This document shows positions 10,601 through 22,511 of a DNA stretch of 64,000 bases, piece by piece. The stretch's first letter is position 1; each line of letters starts with the position of its first letter. This DNA is from Papio anubis. Taxonomy: Eukaryota; Chordata; Mammalia; Primates; Cercopithecidae. The notes below the pieces were generated by a model. That model was not told the origin of the DNA. It worked only from the letters and a program-made list of their open reading frames with translations, and did not search any database. The position numbers were made by a program, and so were the translations under genes. The DNA is taken from the NCBI RefSeq assembly GCF_008728515.1, contig NC_044978.1, forward strand, positions 1,073,771 to 1,137,770, read 5' to 3'.

Positions 10601-12590
10601 TACTCAGAGCACAAACAATACTGTGTGTGCTACAGTTAAGACAGGAAAGTGTTTGACACTTTTCAAGGAATTGAAAAGTAACCTACCTGTATAGAATGCA
10701 TGAAGGGTGGAGGACTATGAGTTTTAGGAGATGTGGTTGGAAAAGAAGACAGAAACCAAATTTGCAATGTCCTGTAAGCCATGCTGAAAATTTTGAAAGT
10801 ATGAGAAAATATAAACACTCTAAGTTCAAATTGTGTATTCTATTTTCCTAAGGATTTTTTTTAATTTGAATTTAGGTCATAGCTATATGGCTTAGCAGAA
10901 ATTGTTTACCATATAGGCGAACTTTATTTTTAAACTATATAAACACACCTGTGTACATACACACATACACAAATTTACCACTTGAAAAAATGTATTGGAA
11001 ACTCAGTATGGCAAGTTGCTCTCAGGCAGGAGGAAAGAGCTGTTTGCAGGATTGCATGCACGTTATGGTATTATATATGAAATTTTAGGTTATTAATCTT
11101 TCTATGATTTCAGGTCAACAAATATAATTTTTATGCTTTGCATAGTTCTTGATAGAAAGTAACCTTTAGTATCATTTTTCTTAAACCTACTAAATTATTT
11201 CTGCAATAAAATGATGAATTAAGACTCTCATCTAAAATTAATAGTCTAAGAAACACTCTTTTCCTTTGGATTTTGATTCTTTTGAGCCCACTATGTCTTT
11301 TGCCTGTGTATTCCGTCACAATAATAGCTGCATAGAGGCTTTAAAGTTCTGTAAATTGAATAGTTACAACAGCTCTGTTTTAAAAACAAAAGAAAGCACG
11401 AAATTTGTGTTGAGAAATACATTTGATAGTGACTTATTTATCTATATCTTATTTATACAGACATACAGACAGGATATAGAACCAGGAGTTTGCTTGAAAC
11501 AATCCTACTGGTCTGTCTCTATCATGAGGGCCTCCAGCAGCACTCGGGAGTTGCTATGCTGTGTATGTTCTTAAGTCTGTTCTGCCTCTAGAGTTGATTG
11601 AAACTAATATGATTTATTGCTGAGTGCTATCATACTCTCAAGTCAGAATTCCTCTACAAACCACCCATCCATAGAGTGTTGCTGTCAACAAAGCCAACAC
11701 CAGACACATTTCAAAATCATTGATTAGCTCCTGGAAATTTGGTGCCTCACCATAATACACTTTAAAGTTTTACTTTTAAATCCAGACCTTAAAAATATTA
11801 CTTAAAGACCAGTTGAAAATAAATGTATTTATAATCAGAGAATAAGTATAGTTACCTTTACAGTATGTCATAAGTAAAGTTCTAGAGATACTACTAATTG
11901 TACATGATAAAAGCAATACAGCTAGCATAGCCTGGACGTCCATCTCTCTAGGATGAGGGTGAAGCGTTACTTGGTAGAAGCCAGAGAAGAACTTCTCATG
12001 TGGTCGTGATTGGGTTAGTTCTCCTATGTCACCCTGCTTTTATGCCACAACCCTTTAACTCCACTCTGATTTATGAATATTTGAGTTAAATTTATTTCCT
12101 TGAATCAGAACAAGTATACTAACTGCTAACAATTCGGCCCTCTGTCTAGAGTCTTTTTACAGCTCATCATTTAAATTACGGAGATGATCTGTCTCAGATA
12201 ATCTTAATCCACCTAATTCAACTGCCTTATCTTCATACATTTTGTTGTATCATTATACAGCTCTATACTGCAGGCAAGGTTGGTGAGAATGGGCATACAA
12301 AGAGAGCACAAAAATATACTCCATTTACAAATGTCTGTGAATATTGTTTCATGCTTTAGCGAGAAAAAATTTAATGAAATTTTGCATTTCAAAGAGGAGC
12401 AAAAACTATCTTCCAGAAATCAGTACTGATATTAGATGGGGTCAGATCTCAGAGGGTGGTAACTCTGGGTATGGGTAGGGGTCAGTGGAAACCCATAGTG
12501 ATGTCGTGTGCGGCACATTCTCTAGAAGCAGCGTTCGTATGAGCCTGATGGGTTTGTGACCTGAGTCATAAAACTCTTAGTGTATCTATC
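10601..12590. other. Interval without a recognised gene
   Basis: AT-rich, low CpG. A 102-codon frame at 11266-11574 shows no domain and has no surrounding splice or coding signal. An AC-rich patch (TACATACACACATACACAAA) lies near 10955-10975. I see nothing else to annotate. Confidence 0.55.
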
Positions 12591-12652
12591 TATCCACACA
12601 CACACACACACACACGTGTGTATATACACATATATTATATATATTCTGAGTT
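12591..12652. repeat. (CA)n / (TA)n microsatellite
   Basis: Pattern (CA)10, then CGTGTGTATATACACATATATTATATAT. The run is a compound CA to TA microsatellite with a short inverted-symmetry centre at ACACGTGTGT. The 116-codon reverse frame running through it is incidental. Confidence 0.95.
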
Positions 12653-13021
12653 TCTCCAAACGGAAAGGTAAGTATTGCTGGGTTGGTTGTGTCTGATGGA
12701 GAAACGTGATCCTGGAACAGGAAACCAAAGAAGATAGAGAGATCTACCAAAGCATGAAGCCACTGTTTGCGTGCACGGGGCTGTGTGAGAGGGAGACAAT
12801 GTGCAGTGAACACTAGAACTGGAGGAATGAACTGAACTCTGCCATTCTTTTGTACATTATCTACAACTTCAGGTAGACTCATGTCTGGAATATTTGGGAA
12901 CAGAAAATTCTCAGTTGAAACGTTTGTATTTTCCATAATAACCTGTGATTGTTTTGCCTAGATGTATCCTCATGGACTGCTCTCATTGGTCCTAGCATAA
13001 AAGCAGTAAAATAGAGGATCA
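12653..13021. other. Interval without a recognised gene
   Basis: Unclassified; the reverse strand is open from about 12936 into the microsatellite, giving a 116-residue translation with no known domain that ends in a low-complexity VYTHVCVCVC tail. I treat it as chance. Confidence 0.5.
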
Positions 13022-13255
13022 TGCATTGTTAAGAACATAAACTTTGTGGTTCATTCAGTGGTTTGAGTGTCAGCTCCACCGTTGTGTGCCTGCGTCCCCT
13101 TACGCATATTACTTAAACCCCCAAGATTCAGTTTTTCCCGTCTTGAAGATATGAATAATAATCATATCTCTGACAAAGTGTTGTTGAAAGAAAAAAATTC
13201 CAAAGAATTATTTAATAAAATGCTCAGTAAATCATAAGTATGCAGAGCATGTTAG
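13022..13255 (+). mobile_element. MIR SINE
   Basis: Full-width forward MIR: AAGAACATAAACTTTGTGGT, TGTCAGCTCCACCGTTGTGT, TACGCATATTACTTAAACCC, AGATTCAGTTTTTCCCGTCT, AATAATAATCATATCTCTGA, GTGTTGTTGAAAG and AATGCTCAGTAAATCATAAG. This is one of the clearer old SINEs in the window. Confidence 0.9.
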
Positions 13256-15555
13256 CTACACCTTTTTCATGGTGGGCAGAAAGTTCTAGTCCTGTACATT
13301 TTGGGGACATATCATCTCTAACATCCTTATATAAAAAATGGAGGAATAGAATTACATGATACCATGATCCTTTTGTGGTTAACATTAAATAAGACTATGA
13401 TTTTCAAATTTTGTAATTGATAGAGAGATAAGCACAATATTTTATAGTTTAACATTTACAACGTAAATGCCATGGGAATGGCTATGCTGTGTTCTTGTAC
13501 TATTCAGAAGTTTCACATACATTCCACAGTATTCTGCTTCTACATTCTTGATCTTTGATAAAAAAGTATTGCTTCTTATGCATAACAAAACAGAAAAATC
13601 AGTTTATACTGTTTTACACCAAAAAAATTGCTGGAAGACATAATTTGTTCACATAAAAGACATAAAATGCTCACTCACTATTGTCTATGTTGTCTTTTCA
13701 TTTTATTACACTTTTATTGCATGATATTCATCCTACTACAGAATTATAATTGTCCATAATTAATATTTTCTTAGATTGTATTCACTTGAGTTGATGTAAC
13801 TTTGTAAGTAACTGTCTATATACAAATATAATATCATGAGTTCAGACACTATTATAATTCCTAATCTCTTTTAGCAATGCCTTCCCCAATGTTCCTGTTA
13901 TAAATGCTCAATATCTTGTTCATTTTTGTGATATCTCTTGAGAAGCTATCCATTCCTTAGGCTCTTGGTATCAGAAAAACAATGAATGAAGAAATGGTAT
14001 GAAATGGTAAATGTCAGAAGTTGGCTAAGTAATGATAAGGAATATGCTCTATGAAACAACAGTGAATTTTGAAAGTCAGATCCAATTTGTATCTATTTTC
14101 TTCACTATTTTACACATGAGATGAGTTATGGATTTGTGAAAAAAACTTAAAGAAATCAAATCTATGCAAAATATTACAAAATATGAAATTATTTTTGTTG
14201 AAGTTCATAAACTTCACAGACTGAGACAAATATCCTTAAACCATTTATATTAACAAGCATTGAATGCGGCGATTCTGTACCACAACATGATATTCCAAAT
14301 TAAACTTCTGCATCGTAAGTGACCTTTATAGCAGTTTTACAGTTCATAAATTCTGTACAACGTGGCTCTGCGGAGTGGTTTTAATAAATCTTGATTGTGC
14401 TATAAACCTTAGTATGCACACTTGAAATGGCATTTCCAGTCTTAACAACACAAATGCAGGAATGGATCTTCGCTGCCATATGGAGTATTTGCCATAGAGT
14501 CTATCAAGTAGTAAGCATGATTTCAGTAAGAAGAAGAAAGCACAAGTTATTTATCATTGACACAGGAGAAACAAATTGAGGCCTATTATTTACAGATATT
14601 TAGAACAGGTTCAAGAGTCTTAAAAAAGCTTGCCTACCTTTGGCAAAAGCTAATTCTGTTAATTTTATGAAAATATGAAACTACGTGATGCAGGAAGAGA
14701 AGAGTATGTTAAGATATGAATGACTTCACTCCTTACAGCACATTTCTCTACCCAGCACGTTGGTTATGTTTGATTGATGGACTCTAGGTCATTCTATTCC
14801 TTCTATCATAATTTTATCTGCCTGAAAGCTTAAGTTTGTGATTATATTTGGAGAAATTTATGAAAGTCTCTGTGTTGGCTAAAGAGAGCCTATTATTCTA
14901 CATTCAGCCCTCTGAGAGCAAGATAACAGTGTCCACTGAAGGCAGATAGAACTGCTGAAATTTAACTAAATACCAGCTTTACCACTGTGTTCATTATACT
15001 GTTTTATAAAACTAGAATAATCAGGAGTATAAACAAATTTTATTTGCAGTTTTCAAACTATACTGAAGATGTAGATATAGAGAAGATGATTTTTTAAATG
15101 TACTAAAAGGAAAAAAGCAAAGGACTTGGATTCTGTATTTCTTTCTCTTATATTTCCTGCACATCTCCCATATTCTTTCAGCTTTCCTTTCCCAAACTTC
15201 AATTACAGAAATTGTCAGCTTTCTGGATATAGCTTTTATGTCCTTTATCCCTTACGTGCCTCTTTTCTTTCACCTTTTACCTAACAAAATTCTTAAATTT
15301 AATCCTTTTGTCTGACTAATCTTCTCTTCCGGATTGTCCATTCTAGTATTTACTGCATCTGTTGGACTTTAAAAAATAAAGATTTTAATTTCCAAATTAC
15401 ATGATGGCTTCTTCATTCTGGGGAACATATACTGTTTTATATCCTTGAAGACACACAGCACTTATTGACACTTTTTCTCAAGTCCTATTGACTTTACTTG
15501 TTTCATGGGGTCTTAGTCCTTCTTAGTCCTTGAGATGGGCAACATTTTGTGCTAT
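13256..15555. other. Interval without a recognised gene
   Basis: About 2.3 kb of AT-rich DNA in which I see no exon, RNA gene or named repeat. Short frames only. A C/T-rich patch lies near 15140-15330. Confidence 0.55.
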
Positions 15556-15785
15556 TGGTTTGCTTTTTTGTTGTTGTTTTGTTTTTAATTTTTATTTTTG
15601 TGGGTACATAGTCGGTGTACATATTTATGGTGTACATGAGGTATTTTGATAAGGCATAATAATCACACCAGGGCACATGGCGTATCCATCACCTCAAGTG
15701 GTGTTGATTTTCTTCCAATGTTGTGTGTTTGGGGTTGTCTACTCGTATTTGTATCTGACAATTTCTTTACATCTTTCTATTACGT
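15556..15785 (-). mobile_element. L1 3' untranslated fragment
   Basis: Reverse-strand L1 tail: TTTTTATTTTTGTGGGTACA, GTACATATTTATGGTGTACA, TGAGGTATTTTGATAAGGCA, AATAATCACACCAGGG, and GGCGTATCCATCACCTCAAG. These are the antisense landmarks of L1PB/L1MA 3' ends. It sits just before the 34-bp minisatellite. Confidence 0.88.
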
Positions 15786-15904
15786 TTACTTGAGTCTAAA
15801 CTGGTAACTGAAAGATGAGACTCGGGTCCTGTGCCAGAGAGATCCTGCCCTTTCTGTGACCAGCAATTACCTGGGGAATCCTCTTGGTCTCTGCTCCAGT
15901 TCTG

Positions 15905-17935
15905 GGTGTGTGTTATAACCAGAGGGTGACTCCAGCTCCGCGTGTGTTATATCAGAGAATTCAGCTCGGCGTGTGTTACATCAGAGGGTGACTCCAGCTC
16001 GTGTGTGTGTTATAACCAGGGGTGACTCCAGTTCCGGCGTGTGTGTTATAGCAGAGGGTAACTCAGTTCGGCATTGTGTTATAACCGAAGGGTGACTCCA
16101 GTTCCGGTGTGTTACATCAGAGGTGACTCCAGTTCTCGCGTGTGTGTTACATCAGAGGGTGGCTCAGCTCGGCGTGTGTGTTACAACCAGAGGTGGCTCC
16201 AGCTCAGCGTGTGTTATAACCAGAGGTGACTCAGCTCCTTGGCGTGTGTTATAACCAGAGGTGACTCTCAGCTCAGCGTGTGTTATAACGGGGTGACTCC
16301 AGCTCCGTGTGTGTTACAACCAGTGACTCCAGCTCTGGAGTGTATGTTACATCAGAGGGTGACTCCAGCTCTGCGTGTGTTACATCCAGAGGGTGACTCC
16401 AGCTCTGCGTTATTGTGTTATAACCAGAGGTGACTCCAGCTCCGCGGCGTGTGTTATAACCAGAGGGTGACTCCAGTTCTGCGTGTGTGTTATAACCAGA
16501 GGGTGACTCCAGCTCTGCGTGTGTGTTATAACCAGAGAGGGTGACTCAGCTCAGCGTGTGTTACACATCAGAGAGGTGACTCCAGCTCCGCGCGTGTGTT
16601 ATAACCAGAAGGTGACTCCAGTTCTGCGTGTGTGTTATAACCAGAGGGTGACTCCAGTTCCGCGTGTGTGTTACAACCAGAGGGTGACTCCAGCTCCGCG
16701 TGTGTTATAACAGAGAGTGTGACTCCAGCTCTGCGTGTGTGTTACAACCAGAGGGTGACTCCAGCTCTGCGTGTGTGTTACATCCAGAGGGTGACTCCAG
16801 CTCCGCGCGTGTGTTATAACCAGAGGGTGACTCCGGTTCTCGTGTGTTATAACCAGAGGGTGACTCCAGCTCCATATGTGTGTTACAACCAGAGGGTGAC
16901 TCCAGCTCCTTGGCGTGTTATAACCAGAGGTGACTCCAGTTCTCGTGTATTATAACCGAGGGTGACTCAGCTCTGCGTGTGTTACAACCAGGTGACTCCA
17001 GCTCTGCGTGTGTGTTATAACCAGAGGGTGACTCCAGCTCTGCGTGTGTGTTACATCCAGAGGGTGACTCCAGCTCCGCGCATGTGTTATAACCAGAAGG
17101 TGACTCCAGTTCTGCGTGTGTGTTATAACCAGAGGGTGACTCCAGTTCGCGTGTGTGTTACAACCAGAGGTGACTCATCTCAGCGTGTGTGTTATATAAC
17201 CAGAGGTGACTCCAGCTCTGCGTGTGTTACATCCAGAGGGTGACTCCAGCTCTGCGTGTGTGTTACATCAGAGGTGACTCAGCTCCTTGCGTGTGTTATA
17301 ACCAGAGGGTGACTCCAGTTCTGCGTGTGTTATAACCAGAGGGTGACTCCAGCTCCGCGTGTGTTATAACCAGAGGGTGACTCCAGCTCCGCGTGTGTTA
17401 TAACCAGAGGGTGACTCCAGTTCTGCGTGTATTATAACCAGAGGGTGACTCCAGCTCCGCGTGTGTTACAACCAGAGTGTGACTCCAGCTCTGCGTGTGT
17501 GTTTATAACCAGAGGGTGACTCCAGCTCAGCATGTGTTACAACCAGAGAGGGTGACTCCAGCTCGTGTATTATTGCATAACCAGGGAGCTCAGTTCGTGT
17601 GTTACATCCAGAGGGTGACTCCGGTTCGGCATTATTGTTATAACCAGAGGTGACTCCAGTTCCGGCGTGTGTGTTACAACCAGAGGGTGACTCCAGTTCC
17701 GCGTGTGTTATAACCAGAGGGTGACTCCAGTTCGCGTGTGTTATAACCAGAGGGTGACTCCAGTTCCGCGTGTGTTATAACCAGAGGGTGACTCCAGTTC
17801 CGCGTGTGTTATAACCAGAGGGTGACTCCAGTTCCACGTGTGTTACCAGCAGAGGTGACTCCCAGCTCGGCGTGGTGTGTTATAACCAGAGGGTGACTCC
17901 AGTTCCGCGTGTGTTATAACCAGAGGGTGACTGCA
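15905..17935. repeat. 34/36-bp minisatellite, about 60 units
   Basis: Head-to-tail array whose units contain GTTATAACCAGAGGGTGA followed by CTCCAGCTCCGCG or CTCCAGTTCTGCG. The clean unit is 34 bp; units with one more GT are 36 bp. Most units in the left and middle parts carry one- or two-base losses (AGAGG for AGAGGG, ACTCAG for ACTCCAG), while the right end near 17700-17930 is more regular. Each unit holds one or two CpG sites. The 36-bp runs keep a frame open and give a repeating VTPALRVCYNQR peptide (for example 16668-16955), which I consider a by-product. A single unit-like word, CTCCAGTTCTGGG, in the left flank may be the seed. Confidence 0.97.
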
Positions 17936-18123
17936 CCGCTATTTGCTGCTTGGCGTGAATGCTTTTACCAGTGCTCACTTGTATCCTTTTCCATGTAAGT
18001 CAGATGACCCAGATTCTCTAAATTTAGCTCCCCCTTAATCAAGATACATTTGCTGTGCTCCTTCCCACTACTTTCAGCCATCGATTCTGGACCTTCAGTT
18101 ACTCACACACCAGCACTAGCTTT
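17936..18123. other. Unclassified flank of the minisatellite
   Basis: Unique-looking sequence that starts right after the last array unit (GGGTGACTGCACCGC). No repeat or exon recognised. Confidence 0.5.
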
Positions 18124-18470
18124 AAAAATAGCTTTCTTCCGCCAGGCGCCGTGGCTCACGCCTGTAATCCCAGCACTTTGGGAGGCCAAGGCGGGTGCAT
18201 CACAAGGTCAGGAGATCGAGACCATCCTGGCTAACACGTTGAAACCCCATCTCTACTAAAAATACAAACAATTACCCAGGCGAGGTGGCGGCGCCTGTGG
18301 TCCCAGCTCCTCGGGAGGCGGAGGCAGGAGAATGGCGGGAACCCGGGGGCGGAGCTTGCAGGGAGCCAAGATGGCGCCGCTCACTCCAGCCTGGGCAACA
18401 GAGCGAGACTCCGTCTCAAAAATAAATAAATAAGTAAATAAACAAACAAACAATAAAAATAGCTTTCTTC
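18124..18470 (+). mobile_element. AluY of Old World monkey type with 16-bp target-site duplication
   Basis: Full-length Alu (body about 18140-18454) flanked by a perfect 16-bp duplication AAAAATAGCTTTCTTC at 18124-18139 and 18455-18470. The right arm has GGCGGCGCCTGTGGTCCC, GGCGGGAACCCGGGGG and AAGATGGCGCCGCTCACTCC, the same set as the copies at 6.8 and 44.7 kb. The tail is a mixed A-rich run with TAAA and CAAA units. Confidence 0.97.
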
Positions 18471-18775
18471 AGCACTCGTTTTAGATACTTATTACTTCTG
18501 ATTTTATTTCTACCTAGATTTGATCCCTGTGCATTTTCTACCTTTCAAAGACCCTATAAGATGTCTATGCCTTAATGACCCTGTTTATTGTTTTCCCACT
18601 CTGCACTGGATTTGCCATATTAAAACTTATCTTTTTGGTCATATTGTGGAATGTGAGGCAAGGAGATATATGACTTTATCTTAATCCAAAGTATTAATTA
18701 GTTTACAAACCAGCTTATTAGGATAGTAATCTTGATATCACAGATTAGTATAGTAACCTTGTAATATAACATTTT

Positions 18776-19090
18776 ATTTACTTACTTATTTATTTTTATT
18801 TTTAATTGAGACAGAGTCTCACTCTGTCACCCAGGCTGGAGTGCAGTGGCCGGATCTTGGCTCATTGCAAACTCTACCTCCTGGTTCAAACAATTCTCCT
18901 GCCTCAGCCTTCTGAGTAACTGGGATTACAGGTGACAGCTATCATGCCTGGCTAATTTTTGAATTTTTAGTAGAGAGGGGTTTCACCAATTTGGCCAGGC
19001 TGATCTCAGACTCCTGACCTCAAGTGATCCACCCGCCCCAGCCTCCCAAAGTGCTGGGATTACAAGTGTGAGCCACTGCACCAGACCTAA
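18776..19090 (-). mobile_element. AluS-like SINE
   Basis: Reverse-strand Alu from a T-rich tail (TTATTTATTTTTATTTTTAA) through GAGACAGAGTCTCACTCTGT, CACCCAGGCTGGAGTGCAG, and CCTGACCTCAAGTGATCC to GTGAGCCACTGCACCAGACC. The AAGTGATCC and CACCTGAGG-type words place it among AluS/J rather than AluY. Flanks AATATAACATTTT and AAAATAGCATTTT may be a decayed duplication. Confidence 0.95.
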
Positions 19091-20734
19091 AATAGCATTT
19101 TGAAACCAGAGATCTTTTATCTTTTACTAAATACTATGAAAACAAAGAGAGAGAAAAATAAAAGGTCTCTGAACATTGTATGTGTGCCCACTTAATATGG
19201 GGCATTTGAGGAGCAGGTGAAAAGTGAGTTTCATAGAAAAGAATTTGAACATTAAATACCATGCAGAAAACTTTGATTTTATTTTAAACTTAATTATTAT
19301 TTATGTACAACATTTGTCTACACACTGGTATTTGAGAAGTGAGCTTGTATCAAGGAAGACATTGGAAGCAGTTTCATTATATAGTATAATTATTTATGAA
19401 TGCCAGTTAAAATTTTCTCCTATTGAAGAATATTTGACTCATGAAAATGTTAGATTGATTAAAATACATAAGATTTGTGGTATCAAAATTAGGGGATCCA
19501 TTTCTTTGCACTGTTAAATCATTTAAAGCACTTTTCAATAACTTTACTGTTAGTCTGAGTAGCAAATTAATTCAGTGCTAGTTATATCTAAATGACTTCT
19601 CCAATGTAGAAATACGAAGGTCAATGAGGTGCATGATGATTTTAATGATATTTGCATTATGAGGAAAGGGAAGCCTGTTAATATGTAATAGCCAAAAGAT
19701 GTCAAGTGGCAAAATTGGGCAAATTATTCTGGAATTGCTTAGAGAAAAATTATTTATTTGTATTGGTACGACATATTACCTTCCTTATCAAGCCACTGCA
19801 ATCTAGGAAGCTTCTTGAGAGATTGAGTTATGCATAATATAGATTTATAATTTCTTTGTTTACTACCAGAGACCCTGAGTCATTGTAGAAAATAAAGGTG
19901 TTCAAATTCAGCAGCTTCTCATTTCTAAATCCATCTTCTCTGAGGAGGTGCAGGCCTAGAGCAGAGATCTTGCAATTTCTTGTTCCACATTAAGGGAGCA
20001 TGGTGTGTCCCTGTTTCTGAAAGTGGGTTGTGCAATTCCTAGTGTGTGAATATTTGTATGGTAGTGATGATGATCCAGTCTCTTACACACAATGTCCAGG
20101 TTACGTGGTTCCCAGTTAGTCTTCATGATCCATGAATGAGAGAGCCACATGAGCTGAGGTTTCTCAGGAAACTGTTAATAAGAAAGATCCCCAGCTGGGC
20201 CCCAGGTGACAATGATGTACCTCCCAGGACACATCAGAGCACAGCAACTGAAGGTATTGTGATCTCCGGGATCCGTCTGAGACTCCATTGGCACGTGTGG
20301 CTTCTAGATAAAGCAAGGTTTATCATTTTGGTTCACAACCTTCCTCTTTCCGTCTTTTAAGTACAGAGGGAGTCCCAAGTTTCTTCATTTGATTTAAACT
20401 CCAAATTTAAAAGAGAGAAGTTTCTGTTCTTTGTCATAACAAAAACAAATTCATAAGCCATGAACAAGGAGAGCTAATCCAGAACTGAAGCTATTCACGA
20501 GCAGCGCCTCAGGTGGCTACCCTGGCATTTCACCTGCAATTTGATGTAGAGTCAAAACTGCCATGGTGACTGCATTACATAAGGATCTCTTTCTAACCGC
20601 ACCTGAACAGAATAATCCAAATTAGGTGCAAAGAGTTTCTTAGATGTAAAATACCTTCTTATCTTAATTCCTTGTAGTTGATATCCCAAGGAAAGATAAA
20701 GGATCATCTGTGATACGCTTTCATTTTGTAGAGG
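19091..20734. other. Interval without a recognised gene
   Basis: AT-rich to 19900, then more balanced to about 20560. A 97-codon frame at 19224-19517 has no domain. The 19890-20360 part is the least AT-rich and holds short frames on both strands, none recognisable. Confidence 0.5.
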
Positions 20735-20876
20735 AAGAAAAATGACGAGTTGATGGGTGCAGCAGACTAACATGGCACAAGTATACATATGTAACAAACC
20801 TGCATGTTATGCACATGTACCCTACAACTTAAAGTATAATAATAATAAATAAATTAAAAAAAAAAAAAAAAAAGAA
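20735..20876 (+). mobile_element. Short L1PA 3' tail
   Basis: Starts inside the last 140 bases of a primate L1: AATGACGAGTTGATGGGTGC, CAGACTAACATGGCACAAG, AACAAACCTGCATGTTATGC, ACATGTACCCTACAACTTAA, and then AATAATAATAAATAAATT and poly-A. Extreme 5' truncation is typical for L1. Confidence 0.93.
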
Positions 20877-20924
20877 ACACTGCACGAGGAGGACCGAGTC
20901 ACTGCAGTGGAGCGGCTGCGTAAG

Positions 20925-21095
20925 GTAATGCTTCTCAAACTAGAAATCCGGAATTACCTGAGGTTCTTTAAAACGACGCCTGGAACTGACTCCCAGACAT
21001 TCTGATATTTTTGGTATACAATGTGCATAGAGCCTAAGAATTTTAGACACTCCCTAGATAATTCTAGTGTGCAGCAAAGACCAGGGAGAACCGGT
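20925..21095 (+). mobile_element. MER5A-like hAT transposon
   Basis: The order AATGCTTCTCAAACT, ATCCGGAATTACCTGAGG, TTCTTTAAAACGACGCCTGG, AGACATTCTGATATTTTTGG, GAGCCTAAGAATTTTAG and GGGAGAACCGGTG matches a MER5A element, with the ends reading as diverged inverted repeats (GCTTCTCAAAC versus GGGAGAACC). It is non-autonomous and very old. Confidence 0.72.
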
Positions 21096-22182
21096 GTAAG
21101 CCACTATCAACATGAATTTTCAGCTGTTCCACTTTCTCGTTGGTAAAAGAGTCACTCGCAGATTCCTGCTTTGTGGGATTGGAGTGATTATATAAAGACA
21201 CTATGTGAACGGACTCAGAAAGGGATAAACTTACATTTAAAGACAAACATTCAATAGTTTTTAACACTCTGAAAATGTTAAAATTTTCTAGATGAGTTTG
21301 CAATTCTCGTCATGGAGAATTATTGACAAATTTAAATTCTTTAAAACATTGGAGTTGAAACTGTGATTCAAAACGTGTTTCTCCCGATAGTGTTCTCATA
21401 TTCGGATATTAAGCTATGACTTTCTGACTTATGCAGCAGGGCACAGCAGGGCTCATGCAGGTTGGCAGTCAGAGGTTGGTGCGTTCTCTTCGAATCACTT
21501 CAACATCTTAGGCAAATGTGTTAACATTTTTATGCCTCACTGGTTTATAAAATACAGATTGTAATAGATGCCCGGACTGTCTCCTAAGTATATGGGGATA
21601 ATCAAATGTGCTAACAGATGAAAGCCCTTTAAGAAGTAAACTTACTATTAACCTTTTACAAAAGTGAAAATCAGCAGCAGTTCCAGGCTGTGAGACAGGC
21701 AGCAGTGTGACGAACAAAAACGAGCTGAAAATGAGTGTTCTTTCTCTTTCTCTTTTTTTTCTCCTTAAAGGTAGAGTTATGAAAAAAATGGACAGTTATC
21801 TCCTATTAAACAACTCAGCAATTGATTTATTTATATTATTTTCTGTACTATTATAAACGTAGAAAGCAGTTTATAATTTAAATTTTAAAAATTAAATTAA
21901 ACATTGGAATATGCCTTCTGGAATGATAATTGTTTGATCTTTGACACGACAAGTCCCGTGGTCTTTCTGGTTCTTTGCTCGCCATCTATATGAACATATG
22001 GTCGTAGCTGTCACTGCCATGCTGTCACATTCAAATTCAAGTACCTAATTGATAATATGATGCAAAATAAAAATGACTAAATATTAATGCTGATTGTAGT
22101 AGTGATATTTTTGAATTAAGAAAAATAGAGTTGTTATCTTGCAAGCCAAATGAGAAATGAATTGAAATGAAAAATGTCTGTT
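21096..22182. other. Interval without a recognised gene
   Basis: Unclassified. A TTTC-rich patch lies at 21735-21765, and a very AT-rich stretch at 21830-21905. No exon-like frame. Confidence 0.55.
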
Positions 22183-22511
22183 AAAATAAGTGTAGGCTGG
22201 GCGCAGTGGCTCACATCTGTAATCTCAACATTTTGGGAGGTCGACGTGGGCAGATCGCTTGAGCCAAGAAAGTTCAAGACCATCCTGGGCAACACAGGGA
22301 AACTCCATCTCTACAAAATATAGAAAAATTAGCCGAGCATGCTGGTGCACATCTGTAGATCCAGCTACTAGGGAGGCTGAGATGGGAGGATTCCTTGAGT
22401 CTGGGAGACAAAAGTTGCAGTGAGCTGAGATTACACCACTGCACTCCAGCCTGGATGACTGAGTGAGACCCTGTCTCAAAAATAAATACATAAATACATA
22501 AAATAAGCATA
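22183..22511 (+). mobile_element. AluJ SINE with decayed target-site duplication
   Basis: Forward Alu (body about 22195-22499) with GATCGCTTGAGCCAAG, TCATCCTGGGCAACAC-type and TCTCTACAAAATATAG words, placing it in the old J class. Flanks AAAATAAGTGTA at 22183-22194 and AAAATAAGCATA at 22500-22511 match at 10 of 12 positions. Confidence 0.93.

Noticed and set aside
12591..12652. Promoter with TATA box
   Set aside because: The TATATA text is part of a CA/TA microsatellite, with no exon or CpG island near it.
16239..17243. Tandem frames giving VTPALRVCYNQR peptides
   Set aside because: They exist only where units happen to be 36 bp; neighbouring 34-bp units break the frame.
15905..17935. CRISPR-like array of regular repeats
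   Set aside because: Units are contiguous and vary throughout; there are no unique spacers, and the host is a primate.
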